A stretch of DNA of 64,000 nt from contig NZ_CP036266.1 in NCBI RefSeq assembly GCF_007744075.1, positions 1-64,000 on the forward strand, in the 5' to 3' direction. Shown in pieces: positions 47,741 to 57,216 of the stretch. The notes beneath the pieces are model-generated. The model saw only the letters and a program-made list of their open reading frames with translations. It ran no database searches and was not told the DNA's origin. Position numbers and translations under genes: made by a program. Every line of letters starts with the position of its first letter. Positions within the stretch are counted from its first letter, which is position 1. The DNA comes from Gimesia chilikensis (GTDB lineage: Bacteria > Planctomycetota > Planctomycetia > Planctomycetales > Planctomycetaceae).

Positions 47741-49948
47741 TTACTCTGGCAGTTTCCGACGAAAGTCATCCAGATAAAGCCCGATTTTGTCAAAAGGAAT
47801 CGGCTCAAAGCCGATCTCTTTCGTCAGCAGGGAGGGGTCCTGGTGCAGTTCCCATTTACCTTGTGAATTTTCTGTCAGGCCCAGTGGAATGGGTTTGTCA
47901 GGGGTCCCGCTCAGGTTGGTGAAGCCTTTGAGATCGTTGGTCATGGCGATACCCGGTGATGTGCCACGCGTATTCACGGCCAGATTGTTTTGCATTTCGA
48001 ACTTGTCGAGTAGCTTCTTTACGTTGCCGTCCAGATGTGCGACTTCCTTTGAGCAGTTCACGAATACGTTCCGAAGGATCGGATTATAGAGTGGTTCACG
48101 AGGCGAGTCCTGCATGATTTTAGCGAGGTGAGGATAGCGTTCGCTCCAGGGCGGGCTCTGGTAGTTCATCGCTTCCGCTTTCTTTTCGAGCTGCCAGCTT
48201 GGTTCATTAGGGTTGTTCCACTGTTTCCAGGTCATGCCCCGGGAATCGACGTGCAGGCCGATCGGACAGTCGAGGACCAGGTTATTCAGAATGGGATTGT
48301 CGCGACCGCCGCCAATCATGATGGCTCGGCCGGTCTGGTAGAACACGTTGCCTTCCACCGTGTCGCCGCTGTCGCAGTCATCCAGGTAGACGCCCATTGT
48401 GTTGACATGCTCTGCATCGCCGCCTCCGAGGTGGTGGATGAAGTTGTGTCGCAGGATGTTTCCCTGGCTGGTCCAGTCGCGACCGGTATAAAATGCGCCC
48501 GAGTCACCCGTCTCCATGACGACGCGATAGATTTCATTCCGTTCGAACAGGTTCTCATTGCCGCCATACAGGACCGCGTTATGAGGGGCATCGTGAATGC
48601 AGTTGTTCTGAACGATCTGTCCGCAGTCATTCGCATAGATGCCCGGGGCATAGGTCCGCTGAAAGAGACCGTAATGGTGAATGTGGTTATTGATCGCACG
48701 GTTATCAGCGCGTGTGAGCTGTTTACGGTCGCCTCCATACAAGGCGATGCCGCGTGTTCCGAGGTGGTACAGATCGCAGCTGCGGATCGTGTTCTGCTTA
48801 CCATTCACGGAGATACCGCCACTGGCCAGGTTCGCGACCACGCACCCGGCGAGTTCAATGCCGGTGGTGTTCTTCAGCGAGACCCCTTCCGAGTGACCGT
48901 ATTCCAGGTTCAGGTTCTCAAAGCGGACATACTGTGCGTCCTGCAGTTTGAGCAGGGGCTGCGTCAACGTCGCGAGGACAATAGAACTTGCTTGCTGATT
49001 TTGCTCAGGATAGAAATAAAGCTGCTTCTGTTTACGATCGAGATACCATTCGCCGGGTGCGTCCAGTTCCTCCAGAACGTTGAGCGCGAAGAAGCGACGT
49101 GATTTGGATCCCCACGTGCCACCCATGATGCCATAGTTATGAGGGGCTGCCAGCCGGATCGTTTTCTGCTTTGCATCATAGTCGGCGATCCGGATGACTT
49201 CGTCGCTCCAGTCATGAGTCCAGTAACCGAGCAGCCAGACGCCATCTTCCAGGTTCCAGCGGGCGGGTCGGGGATCATCAAAGATGAACGCACCGGGGTG
49301 CAGTTTGCGTTGTTCCGGATCTTCGGCCTTGGGGTCGGGCAGCCCTTTATCAACGACTTTGGAAAAGGAAGCCCAGCCACCATGGTCCGCAGCGGCATTC
49401 GGCCAGCGGGCGAGCGTCATCGGTGCGCCATTCACATACAGCCAGGGACCGACGGGGACACCCCGGTAGGAACGTTTGAGTTCCGCGAAAGAGCCGGCAG
49501 CGATTAACGATAAACCACAGACCCGGACTTTATCGCGAGCGGAAGCAGGCAGGCGCTTGAGAATGGCAGCATCGGTGACCGGCTGAAATGATGCAGGATC
49601 GAGACCGATGCCCCCCTGAATCAGTGTCTGGCCCTGTTGAGTCGCACGATAGACAATCGGCGCCTCGGCGGTGCCGCTGTCTGTCTTATTGAATTCCAAC
49701 GATTTAGTGATTTGATACACACCGGGCTGGATGTGGACCGTTGCCCCGGCACCCACTTTCAGCTGACCATTCTGACGAGACCGGCGGATCGCATCGCGTG
49801 CCTGCTCGATCTGACGAAACGGCTTCGCTTGACTGCCATCGCCCCCGGGAGCAGCATCGGCTTTAACATACAAATTGAGATCTGCCTGTGTCCGGCAAGT
49901 CAGACAACAGACCATCAGACTGGTGAGAAAGAATCGAAACACGTTCAT
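47741..49948 (-). CDS. Exported right-handed parallel beta-helix protein
   Basis: A 735-residue exported protein. Start chosen at ATG 49948, which puts a signal peptide (FRFFLTSLMVCCLTCRTQA) at the N-terminus; an upstream frame to 50050 is less likely. The YVKADAAPGGDGSQAKPFRQ segment opens many pectate-lyase-like proteins. The middle consists of repeated turns such as GNVFYQTGRAIMIGGGRDNP, LNNLVLDCPIGLHVDSRG and NNCIHDAPHNAVLYGGNENL, typical of the beta-helix (NosD/polysaccharide-lyase) fold. It probably binds or cleaves an acidic polysaccharide; the substrate is unknown. Confidence 0.88.
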   Translation of the reverse strand: MNVFRFFLTSLMVCCLTCRTQADLNLYVKADAAPGGDGSQAKPFRQIEQARDAIRRSRQNGQLKVGAGATVHIQPGVYQITKSLEFNKTDSGTAEAPIVYRATQQGQTLIQGGIGLDPASFQPVTDAAILKRLPASARDKVRVCGLSLIAAGSFAELKRSYRGVPVGPWLYVNGAPMTLARWPNAAADHGGWASFSKVVDKGLPDPKAEDPEQRKLHPGAFIFDDPRPARWNLEDGVWLLGYWTHDWSDEVIRIADYDAKQKTIRLAAPHNYGIMGGTWGSKSRRFFALNVLEELDAPGEWYLDRKQKQLYFYPEQNQQASSIVLATLTQPLLKLQDAQYVRFENLNLEYGHSEGVSLKNTTGIELAGCVVANLASGGISVNGKQNTIRSCDLYHLGTRGIALYGGDRKQLTRADNRAINNHIHHYGLFQRTYAPGIYANDCGQIVQNNCIHDAPHNAVLYGGNENLFERNEIYRVVMETGDSGAFYTGRDWTSQGNILRHNFIHHLGGGDAEHVNTMGVYLDDCDSGDTVEGNVFYQTGRAIMIGGGRDNPILNNLVLDCPIGLHVDSRGMTWKQWNNPNEPSWQLEKKAEAMNYQSPPWSERYPHLAKIMQDSPREPLYNPILRNVFVNCSKEVAHLDGNVKKLLDKFEMQNNLAVNTRGTSPGIAMTNDLKGFTNLSGTPDKPIPLGLTENSQGKWELHQDPSLLTKEIGFEPIPFDKIGLYLDDFRRKLPE

Positions 49949-50084
49949 TGAGGAACCTGAGGTTGTTAACAAGTGGGAGGGTTGTTTGCATGACTGCGTT
50001 AGCACAGCATTACCTGCCTCGAATATAGGAAGCAGCCTGACCAGCGTCAATTAACTGTGGAACTGCTGCAGATAACCTGTCGGA

Positions 50085-50414
50085 TCACCAGGGTTGAAAC
50101 TGCATTTCTGAGAAATCATTCAGATCGATCTGGGCGGGTAAGGCAGCAACCAGCGAACTCACTTCATTGAGCGGGATGTACTTTCCGTAACTTCCCTGCT
50201 TGTCCGGAATCGGAATTTCCATCCAGATCGTCTCGCCGTTGCGGAGGAATTGCAGCGTGTTGTTGTGATCGTCGATCAGCCCGAAGAAATCCTCGTCGCC
50301 CTGCAGGAGTTCCAGAATCCGATCGGCGGCGACAGACAGATCCATCTCACAGGCTTCTTCCGCGCTGAGTGTTTCATCGGTTTTATAACAGCAATAGAAA
50401 GCTCGATACCCCAT
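50085..50414 (-). CDS. Small protein of unknown function
   Basis: A 109-residue soluble protein starting MGYRAFYCCYKTDETLSAEE, with two helices and a beta-rich DDHNNTLQFLRNGETIWMEI section. The QGSYGKYIPLNEVSSLVAAL end resembles small immunity-type proteins in size and composition, a weak impression only. It stands alone on the minus strand. Confidence 0.6.
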   Translation of the reverse strand: MGYRAFYCCYKTDETLSAEEACEMDLSVAADRILELLQGDEDFFGLIDDHNNTLQFLRNGETIWMEIPIPDKQGSYGKYIPLNEVSSLVAALPAQIDLNDFSEMQFQPW

Positions 50415-50524
50415 AAATCCTCCGGTCGCGATCTAATCAACAGACCAATCATCCTGGCAGGATGAGACAGCCACTCATGGTACTACACAGAGAGGATCTG
50501 TCAAACCGGGGTTTAATAAATGAT

Positions 50525-51715
50525 TTACCAGGGGTCATTTCGCAGCATGCTCTGAACTTTGTCATGCACATGCTGATGGAACAGGTGGCCGAAGCCCGCT
50601 TTTTCCAGACGGTAAATCAATTCGTGAGTTGTGCAACTCAGTTTTTCAGCACAGGCCTCGACAGACCAGTTGCTGTCAGCGAGCTGCATCAGCAGATAAG
50701 CACGTCGGCACTGGGCGGCAGAGAGTCGATACGATTTCAAATATTCCAACGTTCCATTCTTGCGGACGATGGCTTCCCCGATGTGGTTTTCCGCCTTCGG
50801 ATTCAATTCCGTCATGAACCGCTGCAACTGGAAGGGGCCCATCTTGTAAACCATTTCATTGTGGACCGGACAATCCAGCAGATTATCAGACATCAGTGTG
50901 TGCAGCGTTGACCAGTCGCCACGCACACGCTTGACTTCTCGACGCAGGTCTTCCAGTGACGCCACCCGCTTGGCATTGATGTCCGCTGGATGTAACCGGT
51001 TTTCCTGTGCGTAAAGTCCGTAGAAATAGAGCAGCTCACCGTAATCATCAGTCAACAGTGTTTCATGCAGATCACGATAATCATCCGGATGAGGTACGAT
51101 AAAGGCAGACGCCAGGGCATCTCCCACAAAGACCAGTGAACCAACCTGATTCTCATGAATTTCGAAGACACGGAGGGCATCTTCCAGCCCTTTAATCCAG
51201 CGGCCGGGAACCGACATCTCACAACGCGGGCTCAAACCATCGCGGATTGCTGCGCGCGAGTATTCTTCCCAGATCACATCCGGTCCACCAAAATGGAGCG
51301 AAAGAAATCCTTCGAGTGAAAGATCCATCGGAAGAAACCGCAATCGCTTGCGGTCTTCCCGCTTTCGCATTTTTTTCATGACCCTTGCCGTCATGAAGCC
51401 CAGGTCATGAACCCGGCCATCGCTGTTTTTCTGCCTTTTCTGCAGACGGCGTAGCTGTGTACCGTAGGCGACAGCCGGTGATCCATCGTTCGACCAGTCC
51501 GCGATAAATGCATGTGGAATGTAGGAGTAATATGCCGTTTTCTGATCAAGTTGAACAGCGGCAACATCCTCGTGGTAAGGACGTCGCGTCAAACGGAGAT
51601 CTTCACGAACCTGTTTACGTATCACGGGCGCCAGACGGACTCCTCCCAGAACTTGTGACGGAGCGAGAGTCAGTCCTTTCAGCGAAATCGTCTGCTGCAG
51701 ATCTTCAGGTTTCAT
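50525..51715 (-). CDS. Unknown partner of the vWA protein, with C-terminal helix-turn-helix-like segment
   Basis: A 396-residue soluble protein that overlaps the upstream vWA gene by 11 nt. The N-terminal region (SLKGLTLAPSQVLGGVRLAP) resembles ARPP-type domains seen with vWA genes in predicted multi-gene RNA- or ubiquitin-linked systems, a tentative lead. The middle holds GRWIKGLEDALRVFEIHENQ and GSLVFVGDALASAFIVPHPDD. The C-terminal SVEACAEKLSCTTHELIYRL looks like a helix-turn-helix. No catalytic motif is obvious. Tight overlap argues for a functional pair. Confidence 0.7.
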   Translation of the reverse strand: MKPEDLQQTISLKGLTLAPSQVLGGVRLAPVIRKQVREDLRLTRRPYHEDVAAVQLDQKTAYYSYIPHAFIADWSNDGSPAVAYGTQLRRLQKRQKNSDGRVHDLGFMTARVMKKMRKREDRKRLRFLPMDLSLEGFLSLHFGGPDVIWEEYSRAAIRDGLSPRCEMSVPGRWIKGLEDALRVFEIHENQVGSLVFVGDALASAFIVPHPDDYRDLHETLLTDDYGELLYFYGLYAQENRLHPADINAKRVASLEDLRREVKRVRGDWSTLHTLMSDNLLDCPVHNEMVYKMGPFQLQRFMTELNPKAENHIGEAIVRKNGTLEYLKSYRLSAAQCRRAYLLMQLADSNWSVEACAEKLSCTTHELIYRLEKAGFGHLFHQHVHDKVQSMLRNDPW

Positions 51716-53195
51716 CGGAGTTCAGCATCCTGTTGACACCGTGTGAGAGATAAGCTTCCAGATCCTCCAGTTTCGTCGTTCCGGCAGTGAACCGGGCAAA
51801 GCCCAGCATGGTGGGAATGTCTTCTGCATCCCGCAGTCCGACGGTGGGGATCGTGGGGCCAAGTCGACGCGGTGAATAATGATCGGCATCAAAGACCGGG
51901 TTCATATGCACAATCTCCGGAGTATTCTCTTTTCCAATCGTTTCCCGGTACACGCGGGCCACCTGATCGACCAGCTGGGGAGGATCGTTTTCGTAGCCAT
52001 CCGAAACAATTACGATCAGGTCTGGCCGCCATTCCAGCGCGGCAAGCAATGGTTCGGCCAGAGCCGTCTGTCCCGCAGGTCGCGTCAGAAATTCATATTC
52101 CGTTTCTTCGTTTTCCGGTGTCCAGAAAGACCGGTATTCCCGCGCTGCATTTCTGAGCAGACAACTGGCTGCCAGGGCCACTCCCAGCGGACGGTTTCGC
52201 CGCTCACGACTTCCCAGGGAAGACCGGCTGCGATCAAGGACAGCAGCGACACGTCCCAGCGCGAGGGGAGCGCGACGGAGTGCTTTTGTTGCAGCGGAAT
52301 TCAGGGCAGCCTGCAGTTCTACAGCGCGGTCCCGTCGCTCGCTTTGCTTCAGCGAGAGTATATAGAGTGACAGTTTCGTCAGTCCCGCGCGACTCAGGTC
52401 AAATTCAATTTTAACCCCTTTCGTCCGTGCAGCAGTAGACTGATAGCGCATCTTTTCCGCTGCGGTCATCTTCGGTTGAATCTTCTGCAGGAAGACCTCG
52501 CGAGGAATCTGATGCTTCTGTGCCAGTGATTCCGCGACAGTGAAGGGCAGTTCGTAGATGGCAGCGGCACTGTACTGCGCCTGTCGATACTGATTGAGCA
52601 GGGGCCGCGTGTAATTCTTCTGGCTGGAAGGATCAAAGAGAAACCGTCCCAGTTCAGCATCGAGTTGAAAATGGATGTGTGCTGCTGCAGAACGAAACTT
52701 GTTGCGATATTTGATGGCATCAAAATCCGGTTCTCGTCGCCAGTTAAGGTATGTCTTAATCACGGCTCGCGTGCGACGATTATTGATGCGGGCCTGCTGC
52801 ATTCGTGTAAATAGCCCATACACCCGGTTGGGAGGCAGTCCGCGCAGCGCAGCAGCGATCAGTGCTCCTTCTTCAGACCGCTGCGTGAGATCAGCCGGCG
52901 CGCCGGACTGGAGTAGATTAAAGAGAATCTGCAACTGATTAAAATGATTGATGCCGGCTGCCAGCGTTCGTGCGTAAAGCAGGCGATAGTTAATCAGCGT
53001 GTACTGATGCAGGAATTCAATCGAAACGGTGGCGAGATACCGATCGGTATAATACTCGTTCTGCCGGGTGGCGGCGAAACAGGAGTTGATAAACATCACG
53101 AGGTCTTCCCGTTCGCACTGTTCGCGCAGGCGAGTTCGTTCGGGAGACGATGTTGAATAGGTTCCGTCGGTCACCAGAGTCATTCCCTGAGTCAA
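51705..53195 (-). CDS. vWA/MIDAS protein with helical N-terminal domain (Ro60/TROVE-like layout)
   Basis: A 496-residue soluble protein. The C-terminal third is a von Willebrand A domain with a complete metal site: D321-x-S323-x-S325 (VLDRSRSSLG), T377 in GQTAL and D399 in VIVSDGYE. The first 300 residues are helical, with INNRRTRAVIKTYLNWRREP and IKYRNKFRSAAAHIHF. This order, HEAT-like helices then vWA, is like the Ro60/TROVE RNA-binding proteins, although the sequence is not clearly TROVE. It is the upstream gene of a two-gene unit with the 396-residue partner. Confidence 0.75.
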   Translation of the reverse strand: MTQGMTLVTDGTYSTSSPERTRLREQCEREDLVMFINSCFAATRQNEYYTDRYLATVSIEFLHQYTLINYRLLYARTLAAGINHFNQLQILFNLLQSGAPADLTQRSEEGALIAAALRGLPPNRVYGLFTRMQQARINNRRTRAVIKTYLNWRREPDFDAIKYRNKFRSAAAHIHFQLDAELGRFLFDPSSQKNYTRPLLNQYRQAQYSAAAIYELPFTVAESLAQKHQIPREVFLQKIQPKMTAAEKMRYQSTAARTKGVKIEFDLSRAGLTKLSLYILSLKQSERRDRAVELQAALNSAATKALRRAPLALGRVAAVLDRSRSSLGSRERRNRPLGVALAASCLLRNAAREYRSFWTPENEETEYEFLTRPAGQTALAEPLLAALEWRPDLIVIVSDGYENDPPQLVDQVARVYRETIGKENTPEIVHMNPVFDADHYSPRRLGPTIPTVGLRDAEDIPTMLGFARFTAGTTKLEDLEAYLSHGVNRMLNSDET

Positions 53196-53386
53196 AAAAA
53201 TCCGTTCGGGGAATGCAGACAGCGACGGGCTGAAAAGCTGCAGAAGCTCACGCGGAAGTCACTCTCAAGTCCCACGAACGGAAGTTCGAGTATCCCGCGC
53301 CACGGCGGGCATCGCAAGCTCAGATTTTATGACAGGGCAAGTTGCATGGAAGTTCGCCTGCCCGATTAAGAATGTCCGTTTCACGT

Positions 53387-56300
53387 TTATTCATCAAGCT
53401 TGATTTTGACGGCACCGATGTCGTGCGCTTCTCCCGGCTGGACCATAAATCGATCGACGACGATGGGGTGACCGTCGACAATTTTTCGGAAACGATAGGT
53501 GGCACCGGGGATCAGTGCCGGGAAATCGATTTTGCCCTCTGCGTTGGTGATTAAGGAGTCCATCAATTGATAGTTGACCCGGTCCAGGTTGGACACAAGC
53601 GTTTCATCGGCCCATTGTTCCCCGCGGCTGGCTGCCTGAAAATCGTATCGGGGAGTTCCCGGAGTGGCGATCAGATACAGGCTGCCCAGACTCTTCCCGA
53701 CAATAGGATGTCCCTCGGGATCCAGGTACCTTACACTTGCAGAGCCACAGGGTTTGAGGACGATCCGGGGGGCTTTGTTGCGAGTGCTGATTGTCGCGGC
53801 GACTCCCAGTTTTCGCTGAGGATCAAGAAAGTAAACCGGATATTCGACGTCCGTGCGTAATCCCTGAAGTTTGAATATTCCGTCATGGACTTCATCGGGC
53901 CAGCCGCGCCAACTGGGTGAAGTCGGCAGAATCTTTAGACGGGAAATCATCAGCGCTTCTTTGATTGGTTTGCCCTGTTCGTCAACCAGCGTTCCAGTGA
54001 CGGTCTCTCCCGGGTGCAGTTCAATTTTCATCGGCTCCAGCCGTTGATCGGTGACAGGATCAATCTTCTGAAAGGCGTGAGCATAGATTCGCATCCCGCC
54101 CGGTTTACTTCGATAGAGTGTTGATGAATCCGTTTCCTGCAGAATGTATTTCGGACTTGTCGCATGAACGAGTAGTGTCCCTGGTCCAGGCAGTACGGGG
54201 ATCGAGAATTTTCCTGTGGCATCTGTTTTCTGGATCCCCTGCCAGCCCGTGATGATTTCGTCTGTATTGCGTTTGTTATTGGCACCTTCCGGTTCATATT
54301 GAACCGAAGCTCCCTTGAGCGGCTGTCCTGTTTGTGCATCGACCACGGTGCCTTCTGCCAGTACGACTTTGTCGAGTCTGACCTCCAGGGGTTTCTCAGG
54401 TGTTTCCGCGTTCCAGCGCAGGTCTTTGACCTCTCGCGTCAGATACGGAGTTCCCGGTGGTGGATAAGCGATTATTCCAAATCTGACACCGGGGTAGGGG
54501 TTCAAGCGAAATCGACCGGCGGCGTCTGTTTTGCCTTCAATGTAGACCAGCGAGCCGAGTTGTTCCTGTTGGCTGGACCAGATTTTGATCCGCGTGTTTG
54601 CTGACGGTTTACCAGAGTCACCAAGCAGTACTCTTCCTGAAAAAATCTTGGCTGGTGCGACAACGATTGTTGCATCTTCTCCCTGCTTGAGATTTTTAAT
54701 GGTATCCCGATATGTGCCGTCATTCTCACTGCGTTCCTCGGGAAGTCCGGAATTGAGTCTGATCCACTGGGGCGCATATTGATCGGTACCGGGAATTTTT
54801 AAAGTGACACCATGTCTCAGATCAAAGAAGGATAGTCTCATCACGCCCTGATCGTCAGTCTTGTAAGTGCGAACGGAGATTATTTTATCACTGGTCGGTG
54901 CCGGAGCATTCTGCGGACCTTTCACTCGCTGATTAAGGGGAACCGGCCCGGGAGGGCCGCTGAAGGAAAGGATCGTATAATTCATTTCCTGAACGGGTAA
55001 ATTCGGGATCGGCTGTCCCGTGGGGTCCACAAAGTGAATCAGGTTGTTAAAGGGCACTGGAATCTGGAGGTCTAAAGTGATCCGGGCATCGCGCAGCTTG
55101 ATTTTATTAGACATCATTCCGGATCTTTCATTTCGTGCGATCACGTAAATGAGAGAATCACCTTTCACTTTATCTTCCGGGAGTGTGACATCGTAATGGC
55201 CTGCACTGTCTGTCTTGCATTCTTTTAACAGGACTCGCTCGCTTTGTGCCTTGTTTTCGGCTTTGGTCCTAAAGACCTCCACCCGGGCACCAGCGGCCGG
55301 TTTTCCATCGTGGTCTGTGATAGTGCCGTGAATCGTGAAGGTCTGGCTCTGGGTTTCAGCCCGCGGACTGGTCTCCTTATCTGTATCTGAGGAATCGGGC
55401 TTGTGTTGTGCTACAGCCACAGTTCCCCCTGCGATGACAAAGGTCAGCAACAGAGCCAGCACTGCCAGGAACAGACGACTCTTCGCTGACAGCTGAAGCT
55501 GTCGATTACGATTCGGATCGAGCAGTCCGGCAACGCGATGTTCGAGTTTCCATTGTGCGGTGAACAGCCCGATGGCCCCAGGGAGCAAGGGCCCCGACTG
55601 GATCGTACGGGCAAGCGAAAGCAGTGTTCGACTGTAAGAGGTCGCATCCGTCGTGGTCAGCACATAGTTGTCACAGATCTCTTCGCGGGCCTGAGCCAAC
55701 TGCCGGTTGAGAATTCTCACAAAGGGATGCAACCAGAAAAACACGGCGGCCAGGTTCTGGATCAGCAGAATGAATTGATCTCGCCGCACACAATGTGCCA
55801 TTTCATGAATCAATATTTCACGCAGCTGTTCGGCTGAGAGCTGTCTCACAGCCTGTTCCGGGAAGACAACCCAGGATCGCAACAGACCCGTGGAAACGGG
55901 ACCGGTCAGCCGTTCAGACACGAGCAGTGTCGGCAGGCGACTGTGAGGAAATTCCTCTGCTGCCCGGGCGAAGGCTGCCGCGAGTTGAGGATCGGTATTC
56001 GGTTGCGCCGTTCGTAAAATGGCAGCCAGTCGAGACCAGCCCCTGATCAGTCGTAAGAGCAGCAGGATGGAACCTGACAGCCAGATGAAAAACAGGCCTG
56101 GCATCACAGTGTGCATCAAGTTATCCATCCAGGTACTCCAGGCGGGCTGATCAGCGGGCACCGCAGTCAATGTGTTTTGCGCAGTCGGTGGTGCGACCGG
56201 TGAGCGGAGAGCGGCCTCAGAATTCGCAGCCTTCGGTTCTTTTGGTCTCTGATCAGCAATGTCTGGAGGGGGGGAGAACGTCTGTGGATCGGCAATGATC

Positions 56301-56620
56301 TGTCGCTCAAGCGGTTCTGCCTCACCTGTTTGATCGAAAGACCCTGTCGAAACGGATTTGTGATCCAGAAGTGTACTCTCATTCTGCAGAGAAATTTTAA
56401 GCATACTTTTTCCAGTGAACTGCATGACCAACGTCACCACGGGGGAGAGCAGAATCAGAAACAGTCCTGCACAAAGCAGCCCGTAACGGATTGTCGGAAT
56501 GCGGCGGACGAAACTGGTCAGCAGTAACGTCACACCGGTTACGAGCGTAATCTGCAGCAAGACACTCGTACCGCCTGTCAGGAGCTGATCTCCCGGATTC
56601 CACAAAGCCCATGCAGCCAT
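53387..56620 (-). CDS. BlaR1-type M56 metallopeptidase with carboxypeptidase-regulatory-like domains
   Basis: A 1077-residue membrane protein. The N-terminal 400 residues are a BlaR1/MecR1-like peptidase: helices near the start, a loop of about 100 residues, HEMAH at 272-276 (zinc motif HExxH) with the third ligand in EEICDNY near 313, then a helix (FLAVLALLLTFVIAGGTVAV, about 390-410). In place of the penicillin-binding sensor, the outer part is about 650 residues of carboxypeptidase-regulatory-like beta-sandwiches (such as IHGTITDHDGKPAAGARVEV, AEGTVVDAQTGQPLKGASVQ and VTGTLVDEQGKPIKEA). It presumably senses an external ligand or stress, then cleaves the BlaI-type repressor; this is inference. 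It starts 15 nt after blaI. Confidence 0.85.
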   Translation of the reverse strand: MAAWALWNPGDQLLTGGTSVLLQITLVTGVTLLLTSFVRRIPTIRYGLLCAGLFLILLSPVVTLVMQFTGKSMLKISLQNESTLLDHKSVSTGSFDQTGEAEPLERQIIADPQTFSPPPDIADQRPKEPKAANSEAALRSPVAPPTAQNTLTAVPADQPAWSTWMDNLMHTVMPGLFFIWLSGSILLLLRLIRGWSRLAAILRTAQPNTDPQLAAAFARAAEEFPHSRLPTLLVSERLTGPVSTGLLRSWVVFPEQAVRQLSAEQLREILIHEMAHCVRRDQFILLIQNLAAVFFWLHPFVRILNRQLAQAREEICDNYVLTTTDATSYSRTLLSLARTIQSGPLLPGAIGLFTAQWKLEHRVAGLLDPNRNRQLQLSAKSRLFLAVLALLLTFVIAGGTVAVAQHKPDSSDTDKETSPRAETQSQTFTIHGTITDHDGKPAAGARVEVFRTKAENKAQSERVLLKECKTDSAGHYDVTLPEDKVKGDSLIYVIARNERSGMMSNKIKLRDARITLDLQIPVPFNNLIHFVDPTGQPIPNLPVQEMNYTILSFSGPPGPVPLNQRVKGPQNAPAPTSDKIISVRTYKTDDQGVMRLSFFDLRHGVTLKIPGTDQYAPQWIRLNSGLPEERSENDGTYRDTIKNLKQGEDATIVVAPAKIFSGRVLLGDSGKPSANTRIKIWSSQQEQLGSLVYIEGKTDAAGRFRLNPYPGVRFGIIAYPPPGTPYLTREVKDLRWNAETPEKPLEVRLDKVVLAEGTVVDAQTGQPLKGASVQYEPEGANNKRNTDEIITGWQGIQKTDATGKFSIPVLPGPGTLLVHATSPKYILQETDSSTLYRSKPGGMRIYAHAFQKIDPVTDQRLEPMKIELHPGETVTGTLVDEQGKPIKEALMISRLKILPTSPSWRGWPDEVHDGIFKLQGLRTDVEYPVYFLDPQRKLGVAATISTRNKAPRIVLKPCGSASVRYLDPEGHPIVGKSLGSLYLIATPGTPRYDFQAASRGEQWADETLVSNLDRVNYQLMDSLITNAEGKIDFPALIPGATYRFRKIVDGHPIVVDRFMVQPGEAHDIGAVKIKLDE

Positions 56621-56634
56621 AACGATACCTTCCC

Positions 56635-57036
56635 TTATCTGGAATGACGTTCCTGGTTCGTTTCTGCTTCTTCGATCATGATTCGAATTCGTTCCGCTTC
56701 TTCTGAAGACAGGCCCCGGTACTCCAGCAGAGCGGTCACCAGTTCTTCTGCAGAGCCGGCAAAGAGGCGGTCGACCATCTGCGCGACCTTGGCACCGAGT
56801 ACGTTTGCCCTGGGCCTATTTGCGGAATAGATAAAGGTGCGTCCTGCGCTGCGATGCTTCAGCCAGCCTTTTTCTTCCAGCCGTACAATCATGGTCTGTA
56901 CCGTATTGCGGGCCAGTTCGCGTCGTTCCGCCAGGGCGTCACGCACTTCTGACACGGTGACTTCCCCCTGTAGCCAGACGATTTCCATAATCTCCCGCTG
57001 CGCCTCTGTGAGCGGCGCAGAATCTGTGTTAGCCAT
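56635..57036 (-). CDS. BlaI/MecI/CopY-family repressor
   Basis: A 133-residue winged-helix repressor. Family blocks: LTEAQREIMEIVWLQGEVTV, SEVRDALAERRELARNTVQT, RLEEKGWLKHRSAGRTFIYS, and a C-terminal dimer helix (LVTALLEYRGLSSEEAERIR). In bla/mec systems such repressors are cut by the BlaR1 peptidase upon signal. It is the first gene of the pair, preceded by a promoter that lies inside a strong operator. Confidence 0.94.
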   Translation of the reverse strand: MANTDSAPLTEAQREIMEIVWLQGEVTVSEVRDALAERRELARNTVQTMIVRLEEKGWLKHRSAGRTFIYSANRPRANVLGAKVAQMVDRLFAGSAEELVTALLEYRGLSSEEAERIRIMIEEAETNQERHSR

Positions 57037-57054
57037 CTCATTCTCCTGATGGTA

Positions 57055-57097
57055 CGCCTACAGTGTGTAGGTGAACTGTACCTACACACTGTAGGCG
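57055..57097 (-). promoter_or_regulatory. BlaI-type double operator
   Basis: CGCCTACAGTGTGTAGGT (57055-57072) and its exact inverse (57080-57097) are separated by GAACTGT. Each arm also contains its own palindrome CTACA-nnn-TGTAG, a variant of the TACA-nn-TGTA BlaI/MecI site. It lies 19 bp upstream of the repressor start. Confidence 0.85.
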
Positions 57098-57103
57098 AGT
57101 CAA
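57075..57103 (-). promoter_or_regulatory. Promoter of the blaI-blaR1-like pair
   Basis: On the minus strand TTGACT (57098-57103) and TACAGT (57075-57080) are 17 nt apart. The operator arms cover the spacer and the -10, so repressor binding would block the polymerase. Confidence 0.65.
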
Positions 57104-57216
57104 GAGGTGTTCGGAGATTTCCGTCAGCACCAGGAAGTTGCACCGCCGTCATGGCGGGATAGAGCAAGAGAGGAAATCAAGCTGTGGGTAAACTGTTGTG
57201 AGAGTTTAAGCTGAGC

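Noticed and set aside
48128..49102. 324-codon open frame antisense to the beta-helix gene
   Set aside because: The minus-strand beta-helix protein is complete and repetitive; the opposite frame has no domain features.
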